Source of the DNA: Edaphochlamys debaryana
Lineage: Eukaryota; Chlorophyta; Chlorophyceae; Chlamydomonadales
Direction: 5' to 3'
DNA: 64,000 nucleotides
Assembly (NCBI GenBank): GCA_016858145.1
Contig: JAEHOE010000081.1
Location: forward strand, 248,001 to 312,000
In this document: positions 22,762 to 33,970 of the stretch, piece after piece
Position numbering within the stretch: position 1 is the stretch's first letter
Layout of the letters: each line of letters starts with the position of its first letter
The notes under the pieces: generated by a model
Told to the model about the DNA's origin: nothing
The model's database searches: none
Seen by the model: only the letters and a program-made list of their open reading frames with translations
Translations under genes and position numbers: made by a program

Positions 22762-23190
22762 TGTTGTGCGCCGACCGTAGAAACGGACGTATTCTGCGAA
22801 CGTCTACGGTCGTGCGGCCAAGTGCGGCCGAACTCTGGTCTGACTGTTTCTGCGACACCTGTGCGGGGGTCCGCAACACCCTCCGTCGCTCTGCACTGCT
22901 TGGGACCTGCCCCGTGGTTAAGCACCCTGCTGCACTGTGCTTTCACCACAGCGCCTGGAAGCTGTGGTGCTGTCACCGGTTAGCGTCTGACTGCAGTTAC
23001 GAGAGCTACAGCTGGCACGCGCCAGCTGTGCGCCTCGGAATCCCCTGCCGTTACTCCGGAAGCTACTTAGACCCGGCCTCTGGCCGCTAACCGGCATTCG
23101 CTCAATGCCACGTCTAAACGGACACGACTCTGGGCTCTCACTTAGCTCTTACTAGCGTTCTAACAGCTCAAGCACTAGGCTGGTACAACA
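22762..23190 (+). repeat. 5' LTR of element 1
   Basis: 429 bp, begins TGTTGTGCGCC and ends GGTACAACA, so the ends are inverted repeats TGTTGT/ACAACA. It reads identical to the 3' LTR at 30039-30467. Confidence 0.93.
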
Positions 23191-23192
23191 AG

Positions 23193-23206
23193 TGGCACGC
23201 GGGACC
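23193..23206 (+). promoter_or_regulatory. Putative primer-binding site of element 1
   Basis: Two bases after the 5' LTR the sequence TGGCACGCGGGACC begins with TGG, the complement of a tRNA CCA end. It is not the common TGGTATCAGAGC initiator-Met type. Which tRNA matches cannot be decided here. Confidence 0.5.
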
Positions 23207-23234
23207 TGCCCTCACGTTCGCCGCTCCAGTAACT

Positions 23235-25104
23235 ATGGCCGCGGACAACGAGAAGTGTAACTCCGTGGAGGGTAGCCAGGGCGAGCCTGCCGAGTACAGC
23301 CTTATGTCTGGCTCCATTGACGACAACAGCAAGGGTACTCTTTGAGCTCGCTCCTGCCTGTGCCGCTTAGCTGCTTAGCTGTTTAGCGTCAGACGCTGCA
23401 CGTTACTCGCTCGCTCTCTGCTGCGTTGCTGCTGCGTCTCGACTTTAGTCGCCCTGTTCCTGACCGGTTTCGGCGTCTCCGTTTCGGTCTGACCGGTTTC
23501 GCCGTTACTGCCCGTTCTGTAGAGAATCACCCCGACGGTGAGGAGGCCAGGCCCGAGTGCGACTCGGCCGCTCCGAGCCTGACGGCTGCAATCGACCGTG
23601 CCGACAAGATCAACCGCCTCCGCGCGGCTGGTCGCCTGGACGACACCGTCGGCACCCCGGGCCTTCAACCCCGGGCCTTCAACCAAACGCGCTTCCGCAC
23701 CCTGTTGCGCTCCCTGCTATGCCTGGCGCTCCGGTCGCGCCTGGGCCCTGGGCCGGTTTCATGCCGCAAATGCCCGCTGGGGCTATGGCGCCCGGTTACA
23801 TGCCTGTGCCGTGGCCCTGGGGCCCTCCGTTCGGCATGCCGTATGGCCAGCCCGCTCCTGCTGCGGTGCCTGCGCCTGCCCAGGCCCCTGTCGCGCCTGC
23901 TGCGCCTGCGGCTCCTGCTGCCGCTTCTGTTCCTGCTAACGCTGCCTTCCGTGGCCCAATCCCTGAACGCGCCCCAGAGAACCAGCACGACCCCGAGGGT
24001 GGCGCTGCCTCTGGTGCGGCCTGCAAGGTCTCCACGCCGGTGGGTCGGGTCATTCGGGCTTCGCTGCCAGCGCCTGAGCTGGACCTGCACGGCCTGAAGG
24101 GGCCCCGTGTCCCCGCCCGCGTGCGTGCCTTTATTAGGGACGTAACTGAATATTTCAGCTGCGTTACCGTGGGGGAAACGGACCCTGGGCGGCGCCTGTT
24201 CCTGTCCTCTGCACTTAAGGGGATCGCCAAGACCTGGCTTGACGATTGGACCGCAGCCCGTGGCAACGAGTCATATACCTCTGATGATATGCTCGATGCC
24301 GTTCGTGCGCGGTTTGCCCCCCAACTGATGACACGGCAAGAAGAGGCCCGCACTGAGCTGGCACGGCAGTCCTATGCCTGGATTGCTAACCGTGACACTG
24401 TAGCCGCTTACCAATCCCGGTTTAACGCCCTGTGCACTGCCATTCCCAACATGACCGATGAGGAGAAGTGCTTCTGGTTCAAAGCCGGCCTCTCTGCTGA
24501 AACTGAGCTTGCCGCATCCTGCACCTCCTCCCGGGAGGGCAACCCGTTCACGTCATATGCCGAGCTCTGCTCTCACGCCCTCTCTGAAGAGCGCAAAATG
24601 AAAGCTCGAGCTGACGCAATCCGTGACTCCCGTGCCCGTCTTGCTTCCGTTCGTGCCTGCCGCCCCTCCCGTCCGCAGCTGCCCAAGAAGCCCGACTCCG
24701 ACGACGGCGACGGCGACGCCCCCTCCAAGAAGGCCCAGGGTGCCGACGGCTCCGCCATCAAGGCCGCTGCGGCGTTCAAGGGCAAGGGCTCGCCGGGCAA
24801 CAAGGGCAACAAGCACAAGAGCCCCGGCGGCCACAAGTCCCACGGCAACGGCAAGAACGGCAACGGCAAGCCCCAGTCCGGTGGTGACGAGGGCGCTGGC
24901 CCCTCGCAGCCCCCGGTGGGGCCCCAGCGCGTGGCCTTCCTGATCCGGAACGCCCGCGCCCGGGGCGAGGACATGGCCGAGCAGATGCGCGCGTTCAACT
25001 GCAACCGCCGCACCTACTACGAGCGCAAGGGCTCGGGCCAGTGCCTCAACTGCGGTGCCTCCGACCACCGGGTCGCTGAGTGCCCCAGCAAGCCCGACAA
25101 CTGA
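23235..25104 (+). CDS. gag: Element 1 gag: capsid domain and zinc knuckle, with an intron and a frameshifting duplication
   Basis: The likely start is ATG 23235. A short first exon ends at 23334 and a 188-nt GT-AG intron (23335-23522) joins it in frame to ENHPDGEEARPE. The next segment runs in frame until two exactly adjacent 14-bp copies at 23657-23670 and 23671-23684 shift the frame by two; the rest of gag continues in the other frame to the stop at 25102-25104. A Pro/Ala-rich linker precedes a retrotransposon gag capsid segment (YFSCVTVGETDPGRRLFL, AKTWLDDW, ARFAPQLMTRQEEARTEL). A Lys/Gly-rich basic region follows, then a CX2CX4HX4C zinc knuckle (CLNCGASDHRVAEC) near the C-terminus. Gag packages the RNA genome into particles. 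Confidence 0.82.
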
Positions 25105-25248
25105 GGGCCTGCCCAGGCGTGTGCTGTAGGGGTTAGCCCACCTGGGTGCAAGGATAGGCCGCCTGTGGCCAAATGCGGTGCCGTTCACCTAGCGCATTCC
25201 GCACTGACTTCTGACAATCATGACGCTTCTGACACTAAAGCATCTGGC

Positions 25249-25536
25249 ATGGTGTGGCGTGCGTGTCGTGCGGTGACTGGTTCTGTGCTGAAGGAAGTGG
25301 AGCGCAAAATTAAGCGCAAGTTTTCGTATGACTTGTCTGCTATGCGTGCTGGCTTCTCTGCTACGTGTAACGTAGAGTGGCCTCGTTCTGCTTCTTTGGC
25401 CTCTGCGCGTCTTGGTGGTCACACCGTCTGGTTTACCCCTATCTCACTTGGTCAGCTGAAGGAGGGTCTTCGTGTCTTCAACTCGTGGCGTGCTGCTCGT
25501 CCTTTGACTTGCCTCGCCGTCCTGGTGCCCTCCTAG
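25249..25536 (+). CDS. Small extra open frame between gag and pol of element 1
   Basis: This frame is open between the gag stop and the protease. It has the same T-ending codon preference as gag and pol, so it is probably translated or was once part of pol. From the first ATG (25249) it encodes 95 residues with a basic segment KEVERKIKRKFSYDL and no domain I recognise. It ends inside a 17-bp inverted repeat. It could be an internal exon, an accessory protein or a remnant of a gag-pol linker. Confidence 0.4.
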   Translation: MVWRACRAVTGSVLKEVERKIKRKFSYDLSAMRAGFSATCNVEWPRSASLASARLGGHTVWFTPISLGQLKEGLRVFNSWRAARPLTCLAVLVPS

Positions 25537-25568
25537 GAGGGCACCTAGGACGGATGTAGGCCTACATC
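25517..25568 (+). repeat. Two adjoining palindromes between gag-side frame and pol
   Basis: 25517-25553 is an inverted repeat with 17- and 18-base arms (one bulged A) around the dinucleotide TA, spanning the stop codon of the small frame. It shares one base with a perfect 16-bp palindrome, GATGTAGGCCTACATC (25553-25568). The pol ATG follows 37 bases later. In RNA these give strong stem-loops next to a stop and a restart, a suitable place for translational control of pol (inference). Confidence 0.7.
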
Positions 25569-25604
25569 GCCGCTCAAGCCAAGTCCGCTTCACTCTTCAA
25601 CGGT

Positions 25605-28600
25605 ATGGAGCGGGTTATGCGTTTTAAGGCGGGGTCTCAGCTGTTCAATGGGATTACCCTAGAAGGTCGTGTTGCGCGCCTGCCTGCCATCACGTCCTCT
25701 GCTGAGGTCTGGTACGCAGCCCCTGCTGATGGTGTTGCTGCGCCCTGTACTGCTAAGCCCCATGTGTCCTGTTTGCGAGCCAATGCCGCTTCCACAGACT
25801 CTGGGCTTCCTGTCATCGAGGTCCGTGCTGGCCGTGTGCTGACCACCGCTTTGGTCGACACTGGCGCTAGCCATGACTTCATTTCTTACGCTTTGGCGAA
25901 GCGTCTGGGCCTGCACATCGATCCTTCGTACCAGCAAAAGGTTACGTTGGCTGATGGTGGCACTCAAGCCATCATGGGCCGTGTATCGCTGCGCCTGGCC
26001 CTTGGGTCCCTGCACCTAACCGTTCGCCCCTTCGTGCTCTCAGGACTGCTGGACCCTGTCTCCTACGTCCTGGGTGCATCGACCATGCGTTCTCTCTTCG
26101 CTGAGGTATGCATGGGGGACGGCTGCTTGCGCCTGCGCAAGGGCACTGCTTGGTGCCGCGTCCCCTTCCTGCCTGACCTCTCTGCCGGGGGGGAGGAAGC
26201 CGATGCATCTGAGCCTGATGCTGATGCACCTAGTCTGAACCTAGCCCTGGCTGCTATGCGTGCTGGTGCCGAGCCGCGACGCATAGGCAGAAAGGAGGCT
26301 ACTAGGGCCATCCGCAAGGGTGCGCATGGCATTCTGTTATGCCCTCGTGTACCTGTTAACGCTGGTGCCTCTGTTGCCACCTCCCCAGAGCCTGCCGTTC
26401 AGGCTGTGCTTGATGAATACCAAGAGGTGTTTGCTGAGATTATTGACACCCCTCCCTGGCGCCCTGTGTCGCATACAATTGAGCTGGAACCTGGTACTCG
26501 ACCAATTGCCCGCCGTCAATACCGGCTCAGTCCGCTGGAGCAAGAAGAAGTCAAGCGTCAAGTCACCGACCTTCTGGCTAAGGGCATGATTCGTCCGTCG
26601 ACGTCACCCTGGAGCGCCCCCATCCTCTTTGTTGGCAAGAAGGACGGTGCTCTCAGGTGTGAATGCTCCTTTAGCGGTGCAGCTTGCTACGTGTTGCCCC
26701 TGCTAACGGCCTCACGTGCTTCTCTCTTATCCAGAATGTGTATTGACTATCGAGGTGTGCGGTGGGGTTATCTGTTGCCTGCCCGCCTCCTCGTTTTGCC
26801 CTCCTTTAGTTTACCTCTGTCAGTCAGCGCCCCTCTAGCTCGGCCCGCGTTTAGGCTTAGGTTTAGGTCAAACACATGCGTACTAGCTTAGAGCGCTGAC
26901 CCCCTTCCCGGGTTCCTCTGACGTGTGTAGGCCTCAACGCCAAAACCGTCAAGAACCGGTACCCACTGCCGCGCGTCGATGATCTGCTCGACAAGCTGCG
27001 TGGCGCTAAATACTTTAGCTCTCTGGATCTCCAGCAGGTGGGATTTGGGCTGGTTTGCAGCTGTGCACGGCTGGTGCCTGCAACCGGTTCCTTTCCTCCC
27101 TGCAGGGGTATAACCAGATCCGGATCCACGAATCCGATATCCCTAAAACAGCTTTCAGCACCCCGTTTGGGCATTTCGAGTACACCGTGCTACCCTTTGG
27201 GCTAGTCAACGCCCCTAGCACGTTCCAGTCAGCGCTCGGAGAGATATTTTCTCCCTGCATTTCTGCGGGCTTTATGACCCTCTACCTGGAGTGAGTGCGT
27301 GTGTGCTGTAGAACGCAAGCCGGCTTGATCCCCGTCCCTTGCTGCGCCTGATCAGCGCCTCACACACAACGCCCTCCCCTCTTTTAATTTCCCTTCGGCC
27401 TCCTGCCCTCAGTGACGGTCTGGTCTACAGCAAGACGCTTGAAGAACACCTGGTTCATTTACGTCAAGTGCTGCAGATCATGCGTGACCAAAAGCTTTAC
27501 GCGAAAGCGTCAAAGTGTCATTGGGCCGAGCCGCAAGTGGAGTATCTGGGCCACATCGTCTCTGCTGATGGTGTACGTATGGACCCCAAGAAGGTTTCTG
27601 CCGTACGTGACTGGCCCACGCCAACCAACCTGCAAGAGCTGCGTTCATTTTGGGCCTGACCAATTATTTTCGCAAATTTGTAGAGCGCTACAGCAACCTG
27701 GCTGCACCTCTAACCAACCTCACGCGTGCAGGCGCTTTCACCTCTCCGGCTTCCTGGACCCCTGAGTGTCAAGCCGCCTTTGAGGCTATCAAGCGCGCCA
27801 TTGCAGAGGATGTGGTGTTGGCGTTTCCAGACCCACAGCTGCCCTACCGCATCGAAATTGTGACGGACGCGTCCAACCACGGTATGGGTGCTGTGATTTT
27901 ACAAGGTGGGCGTCCGATTGCCTTCACCAGTAAGAAATTCAGCCCCGCCGAACGCAACTACACGACTGGCGAGCAGGAGCTCTTAGCCGTGTTGATTGCG
28001 CTCCGCGAGTGGCGCTGTTACGTCGAGGGAGCTGAATTTGTTGTGAAAACTGATCACGCTCCCAACACCTATCTGCAGGGTGTGCCGACCCTCAACCGCC
28101 GCCAAGCCCGCTGGATGGAATATTTGGCACGGTTTAACTTCCATTGGGAGTACCTGAAAGGGTCACTCAACGTGGCTGATGCGCTGAGTCGGCACCCGTT
28201 GCTTAAGGTAGCCCGGCTGGCTTGCATCACGCTGATGGGTGTGGCCTTTGCTCAGGTGCTAACTCGACGGCAGGCAGCGCGCCGCCCTGGTGGCGTGTCA
28301 CCACAACAGGTGGGTTCTGCGCCTGCGGGGAGTGCCTCTCCCTCAGCGCAGGACGCTGCTATGCTGCCTGACCCTGCGTCCCCTGTCCCAGACGTTGGCC
28401 TGAGTTTGAACCCACGGGCTCCTGGCGACAGCCCTGATGCTGCTACGCCTATGGACCTGGACGGTCTGCCTGAAGCAACACCGGGCATGCCGCCTGAGGC
28501 CTCTGCTCCGAGTGATCTGGTTGCTCGCATACGCGAAACCTATGCTTTGGACCCCTGGTTCAAAATCTCTGCCAACACCAGTAAGCTCCAGTCTGCAAAC

Positions 28601-29992
28601 GGCTTATGGTTCACTGCTGACGAACCTGGGCAACGACCCCTGATTGTCGTGCCTGCTTATGCTGAATTACGCCGGCAGATTATCTCTCGTTACCATGCTG
28701 GGCCCGTGGGTGGTCACCCTGGTGGCAAACGCACCCTGGCTCTGGTCCGCTCACATTTCTGGTGGAGCTCCATGGCGAGTGATGTTGAGAGCTACGTCGC
28801 TTCCTGCGACTCCTGTCAATTCAACAAGTCCCTGTCTGGTAAGGGCCACGGGCTGCTGCAACCCTTGCCCATACCTAGCATGCCTTGGGAGTCCGTTTCC
28901 ATGGACTTCGTGTGCGCACTGCCCAAGACTGAAAGGGGGTGGGACACGGTACTTGTCTTCGTTGACAGGCTGACTAAAATGGTGCATCTGGCCCCAACCA
29001 CGTCTAAATGTACAGCACCTGAAGCTGCGCAGTTATTCTGGGACAACGTGGTACGCCTGCACGGTATGCCCGCTAACGTAGTTGGTGACCGTGACTCACT
29101 GTGGCGTAGCCATTTCTGGCGAGAGCTCTGTCGCTTGAGTGATCTGCGGGTTCAGCTGTCGACCTCTTATCATCCCCAGTCGGATGGGCAGACTGAGCGC
29201 GTAAATCGTGTTCTTGGAGAAACCCTAAGAAACTTCGCCTCCCGTGCGCAGACCTCTTGGGATTCTTTCCTCACCGCTGCAGAGTTCGCCATCAACAACG
29301 CTGTTAACCGTTCTACTGGTCGTTCTCCGTTCTACCTCAATTATGGCTTTAATCCTGCGCTACCTGTGTGGCGCGAGATCGAGTCTGTCGTCCCGGCATC
29401 TAAACAGTTCATCGCCGACTTTGCTACACGCATTAAGGACGCCAGGACTTGCATCGAGGCTGCTCAACAACGTGCCGCCGCCTACTACAACAAGTCTAAG
29501 AGGCCTGTGACCTTTGCGCCTGGGCAAATGGTTTTGCTGAGCACGACTAACCTCCGTTCTTTGGCCACAGGTCCGCGCAAACTGTTGCCGCGCTTCATTG
29601 GTCCTTTCCGTGTTAAAGAGATGGTGGGTGAAGCTGCTGTGCGGTTGGAGCTGCCTTCCCACATGCGCATTCATCCCACGTTTCACGTCTCCCTGGTTAA
29701 GCCCTACCGTGCTGCCCCTGACGTCACTGCTACCGAGCCTGGCCCCATCGCATGGCTTGAAGATGGAGAGCCTATGTTCACTGTGGAACGTATCCTGGAC
29801 TACCGTGAACGGCTGGTGCATGGTAAAAGTAAACGCAAGCGTACCGTACGTGAGTACCTTGTGCAGTGGGCTGGTTACTCCTCTGAGAACAACACCTGGG
29901 AGCCTGCCTCTAACTTTACCCCTGACCTCAAGCCTGCGCTTGATGAGGCTAGGGCCCGCTGGAAAGCCCGACAGGTTTCCCGTGCTGGTTAA
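25605..29992 (+). CDS. pol: Element 1 pol: retropepsin, reverse transcriptase, RNase H, DDE integrase, chromodomain; four introns and one frameshift
   Basis: Start ATG 25605. The protease motif DTGAS lies at residues 85-89. The RT frame is continuous only if 26657-26734, 26755-26930, 27038-27105 and 27291-27412 are spliced out (all GT-AG); the joined product restores [35 protein letters not shown] and YLDDGLVYS. The last intron splits the first catalytic Asp codon of YLDD. Near 27648 a run of four T, where five are needed, shifts the frame by -1 at [14 protein letters not shown]. The remainder to 29992 encodes RNase H ([15 protein letters not shown]), integrase with an HHCC zinc site, the catalytic D, D and E in [16 protein letters not shown] and SDGQTERVN, and a C-terminal chromodomain ([20 protein letters not shown]). 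Catalytic residues are all present. Confidence 0.88.
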
Positions 29993-30024
29993 CTGCCAGT
30001 GAGGCTACGAGGACGCAGCCTCCT

Positions 30025-30034
30025 AGAGGGGGAA
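30025..30034 (+). promoter_or_regulatory. Putative polypurine tract of element 1
   Basis: AGAGGGGGAA lies four bases before the 3' LTR, the usual place for priming of plus-strand DNA. Confidence 0.6.
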
Positions 30035-30038
30035 CACT

Positions 30039-30467
30039 TGTTGTGCGCCGACCGTAGAAACGGACGTATTCTGCGAACGTCTACGGTCGTGCGGCCAAGT
30101 GCGGCCGAACTCTGGTCTGACTGTTTCTGCGACACCTGTGCGGGGGTCCGCAACACCCTCCGTCGCTCTGCACTGCTTGGGACCTGCCCCGTGGTTAAGC
30201 ACCCTGCTGCACTGTGCTTTCACCACAGCGCCTGGAAGCTGTGGTGCTGTCACCGGTTAGCGTCTGACTGCAGTTACGAGAGCTACAGCTGGCACGCGCC
30301 AGCTGTGCGCCTCGGAATCCCCTGCCGTTACTCCGGAAGCTACTTAGACCCGGCCTCTGGCCGCTAACCGGCATTCGCTCAATGCCACGTCTAAACGGAC
30401 ACGACTCTGGGCTCTCACTTAGCTCTTACTAGCGTTCTAACAGCTCAAGCACTAGGCTGGTACAACA
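30039..30467 (+). repeat. 3' LTR of element 1
   Basis: 429 bp, TGTTGT to ACAACA, identical by eye to 22762-23190 and followed by the ACTAC target duplicate. Confidence 0.93.
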
Positions 30468-30472
30468 ACTAC

Positions 30473-31170
30473 CGATAATCGTTGGCGGGAATTGCCGCAG
30501 GTTGAACACGCCCCAAGATTCATTGCAACTGCTCTTTGCTTGTGAGAGGGGCTTGCGGATCAACGTGCCACCCTGTGGCGAGGATCGACAGCGTAGAATT
30601 GTAGACGAGGGCTCAGCCGGAAGGTCTAACGACTACGCTGCCCCAGAGGCGGAGGCCCCACCTGGTCTCGCCCCACAGCAGCCATTTTCCCTCCTCAAAT
30701 CCAGCAACTCCGCATGGCAAGGGTGCAACCCTGCTCGACGCGTGAGGCGTTGTCACCAGCCACTTGAGGGACTCCTACTCGCCAGTACTCGTGGCATCGG
30801 TGACCCACTCAACCCTGCGCTCCACTCGGCCCTCCCGACCACCAGTGTCCCCGTGGCCGCTCGACGCTAGCTAAGGATCACGGCATTCGTACACCAGCCC
30901 GACATCCAACCAAATCAATGATACAACACGCGGTGGGAGTTCTCAAAATCCTAGCCTGGGACGTGAGCATTTGTGTGATGCCACCTGAACGACCACCGTC
31001 CCGAATATGCGCTGGGGATCATGGAGGATGGACCCCGGCAAGTTTACCCTCGCCCTCAAGAACGCACAGCTCTGAAACAGCAGCGCGCATCAGCTCCCGC
31101 CCTGAAGCCATGCCCTTCCAGTGTTCCACCCCTAGTTCTTATTCCCGGTCCACCCAAGCCCATGCTCCTC
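30473..31170. other. Intergenic stretch after element 1, nothing recognised
   Basis: Sequence continuing from the insertion site, before the ankyrin pseudogene of copy 2. Reading frames are short and lack recognisable motifs. Confidence 0.4.
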
Positions 31171-32741
31171 CTACCCCGCAGCCTGCGCCTCCGCCTCCGC
31201 CTGCACCCACGCCTGCACCTGCGGCCGCCACCCCGGCTCTCGCTCATACGCATCCCGGGCTACACTCGCCACCGCGGCCCAGTCCACCTCCCCCACCGCC
31301 CGCCGCAGCCAGCGCAGCGCCGGCACGGTCGCCTCGCTCCGAATGCCCCCGCTCATCAGAGCCGTGTTCTCCTCCTTGTTACCGCCCAGGGGCAGGCCCG
31401 CGCGCTGTAGGGCCTCCAGGGTCAGCAGGTCCCCCTTGCAGCCAGCTTCAAAGTACGGCTCCGCAGGCTGGTCCTAAGTAGAGGGCGGGGGAAGGGTGTT
31501 GCGGAAGCAGGGGCAGTGGGTGAGACGTGGAGAACACAGGGCCGGAGCGGGACTCCTTGAGAGAAGGTTGGGAGGGACGGAGCAAGCAGGCTAGTCTTAA
31601 CGCGGGATGGTTGCACGGAGGCATCCTCAGGGACCCACTCACGACGCTCGAGACCGCACACGGTCACGGACGCGCGGCACTACTTCTTCCCCGCCTGCAC
31701 TTCCGTGCCCCACTCCGCCAGCCGCTCAAGCACAGTCCCGCAGCCGCCCTCGGCAGCGCTGCCCCAGGGTGCCGAAGAGTCCAAGGGAAGTGGGCCAGGG
31801 CCCACGCCCCTCTCGTGCAGCCACGTCACCAGCTCCAGGCTCCCGGAGTAGAGGGCCGCCTCAAAGGCCCCGCTACCTCCAGCGTGCAGCGCCTCAGCCC
31901 CACAAGTCTCCACCACCCAGCTGACCGTCTCTTCACTCCCCGAGTCGCACGCCCCGACCACCAGTTGCGCAGGAGGAGGCAGGAGGCAGCTCGCGGCGTG
32001 CAGGGCCCTGAGCACCTCCGTGTGGACCCGGTTTGAAGCTGAGGTGCCATGCCCGGGCAAGCCTCGGGCCAGCAGCCAGCTCACGGTGTCGGCCCGGCCC
32101 CTTTCGACTGCTGCATCGACCGCGGGGGCGTCGACCGGGAGGCCCATGCGCTCGAGCAGACGACCGGGAAGCCCATGCCCTCCACCAGCAGCGTCAGCCG
32201 GGCCAGGGCGTCAGGGCGGGAGGCGGCGGCTGCGCAGGTCTCTGCACACTGCTCCGCGCCCTGTAGGGAGGGGTGGTGGTGGTACAGCAACGGAGACCTC
32301 AGCACCTCCGTGTGGCCCCACTAGTAAACGAGATCCGCTTTGCGCCCTGCAAGGTGCACTCACGAAGCAAGGGCATTCAGTACATCCCCGCAACGCCCCA
32401 CCTGCTCCAGCAGCCACGCCACCTTGGCCGCCCAGTGGGGGGTGGGGCTGCGGGCGGCGGCAAGCAGAGCCCTGGTGGAGGCATTGCCATCGTCCCACTC
32501 CCGCCACAGCTTCTGGAGAGTTCCCAGGTCGCAGCCCTCCGCCACTGCTTCCAGGATGCTCCGCGCAGAGACGATGCCGCTGGGGCCCGGCGGGGGCGCC
32601 TTGCGCAGGAGGGCCCGCATGAGCTCCGGGTTACCCCCGAGCGCAGCGGAGGTCACGCACTCCGGGTGCCAAGCGCACCCCTGCTCCAGGAGCCACTCGC
32701 ACACCGCCGCATGCTTGCCCTTGGCGGCGGCGGTTAGGGGG
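31171..32741 (-). pseudogene. Ankyrin-family pseudogene with a GC splice donor and 5' truncation
   Basis: Exon 3 (31473-31171) is open and ends like its relatives in an Ala/Glu-rich tail. Exon 2 (32260-31695) has an imperfect 29-bp tandem duplication near 32130-32180 that repeats the MGFPV segment and shifts the frame, and its donor reads CAG|GC instead of the family's CAG|GT. Exon 1 (32741-32402) keeps only the 3' half and is cut at the same place as the fragment at 1005-1338, where sequence shared with 1341-1907 begins. The frame break and missing start make it a pseudogene. A GC-AG intron can still splice, so the donor change alone would not be fatal. Confidence 0.7.
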
Positions 32742-33321
32742 GTGTCGCGGACGATCTCGCCTATCAACGAAGCGAGGCGCTTGGTTGCGGCGTAGGGCGT
32801 GTGTCGCTAGACTACGCGGACCTGTGGGGCTTACCGAGTGTCGTCGTCGCCTGTGAACCGGGAGGGCCCGCGAGGGCAAAGGGGCACGCAATATCTCGCG
32901 GGAGAAGTGCACATGAGTGTTATGGAAAGGGAGGGGGCGGCAGTTCCTCTTGTTAGTGCGGCCCGAGGAACTGCCTTCGATCCCGCCCGAAGCAGAAGGA
33001 CTCAGTGTACTTACCATGTGCTAACCTGTGCTTACCTGCAGGGGTGGTGCTTACCTGCATGTGCGTGGGGTGTCGCTTCGGGCTCACAAGAGGGGCCTAC
33101 GGTGTCTCTAGTGTGTATGGCAATATGTTGGGGGCTAGGAGGGAGAGTTTGAGAGGGTGCACGACCCCGAAGCCGGCCTTGACATGGGCGGACCCCCGAC
33201 GCCCCGAGTTGCCCACCCCTCACCCCTGCTTACCTGGGGCTGAGCGTCGGAAGTGGGGGTCCGCCATCGCCCGAGTTGGCGCGATTAAAGCCCGCGAAAG
33301 CCTAGGTGTCCCCACACCCCA

Positions 33322-33671
33322 TGTCATGTTCCTGTGTGTGAGCGTTCCCGCGTTGGCAGAAGGGCCGCGGGGAACTGGGTCTGAGGTGGGGAAGGAGGTG
33401 GATTCGTGGGTGGATCGGCCGTGTGGCCACCTTAGCCTGTCGTACGGCTCAGCTTGAGCCTAACCCGTGTGACGCGCAACAAGCAGCAGCTTGTGGCATC
33501 TCGGCACTGCTATTGCTCACAGCACATGCAGCAGGAAGCAGACTGCTCCTGTAAGTCGTTACGCCTACAAGTCTCAATCCTAGCCATCGCCTAGTCTCCT
33601 CGCTAGCTGCGCTCCCCGGTGCTCTGGGAGAGCACGGTTCGACTGCAGCTGCGCTGCTCGTCACTTCTGTC
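33322..33671 (+). repeat. Element 2 terminal repeat A1
   Basis: 350 bp starting TGTCATGTTCC and ending CACTTCTGTC. It matches A2 (46742-47091) with about four substitutions. It is not followed by the 50-bp B sequence that follows A2. Confidence 0.88.
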
Positions 33672-33970
33672 TGCAACAAGCTCAACTCCGGCGCCGCCGA
33701 GGAGAGCGCCAAGTTCATCAAACAGGTCGGCAACGGGTTGGGTGCGCCACCCTGGCTTCCCGTCAGCCGAGCCCAGCTCCTAGCCCGCAGCTGCTTTCGC
33801 CTCTGAAAGTAGCGGATCCTGTTAGCTCGCAAGGCCTCGCGCAAGCGCCTGCTGCTAGCTCTGCGGATCTTCGCGCTGCTCGCCTTGCTGTTCGCGAGCT
33901 CTCTCGCCAGCAATCGCTCGAGTCCCAGCATACTGAACGTCAACTTCGCTTCGCACGAGCTCAGTCGCTG

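Larger units (their letters stand above)
22757..30472 (+). mobile_element. Ty3/gypsy chromovirus-type LTR retrotransposon (element 1), full length
   Basis: The element proper is 22762-30467 and is flanked by the 5-bp target duplication ACTAC (22757-22761 and 30468-30472). Order: LTR, primer-binding site, gag, a small extra frame, protease, RT, RNase H, integrase, chromodomain, polypurine tract, LTR. The gag-protease-RT-RNaseH-integrase order and the C-terminal chromodomain place it in the chromovirus lineage of Ty3/gypsy. The LTRs look identical over 429 bases, which implies a very recent insertion. Codon use is visibly less GC-biased (many T-ending codons) than in element 2 or the host genes. 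Gag and pol each contain a frame break. Confidence 0.92.

Noticed and set aside
22695..23090. Open frame inside the LTR of element 1 (and its twin at 29999-30367)
   Set aside because: It lies wholly in LTR sequence, identical in both LTRs, with no domain; LTR U3/R regions are not expected to code.
27640..27660. Programmed -1 frameshift site in element 1 pol
   Set aside because: No canonical slippery heptamer in the zero frame and the position, within RT/RNase H, is not where gag-pol recoding occurs; a lost T is simpler.
33004..33457. Frame across the left end of element 2
   Set aside because: It is formed by joining flanking duplicated DNA to the A1 repeat and is not conserved at the uninterrupted site.
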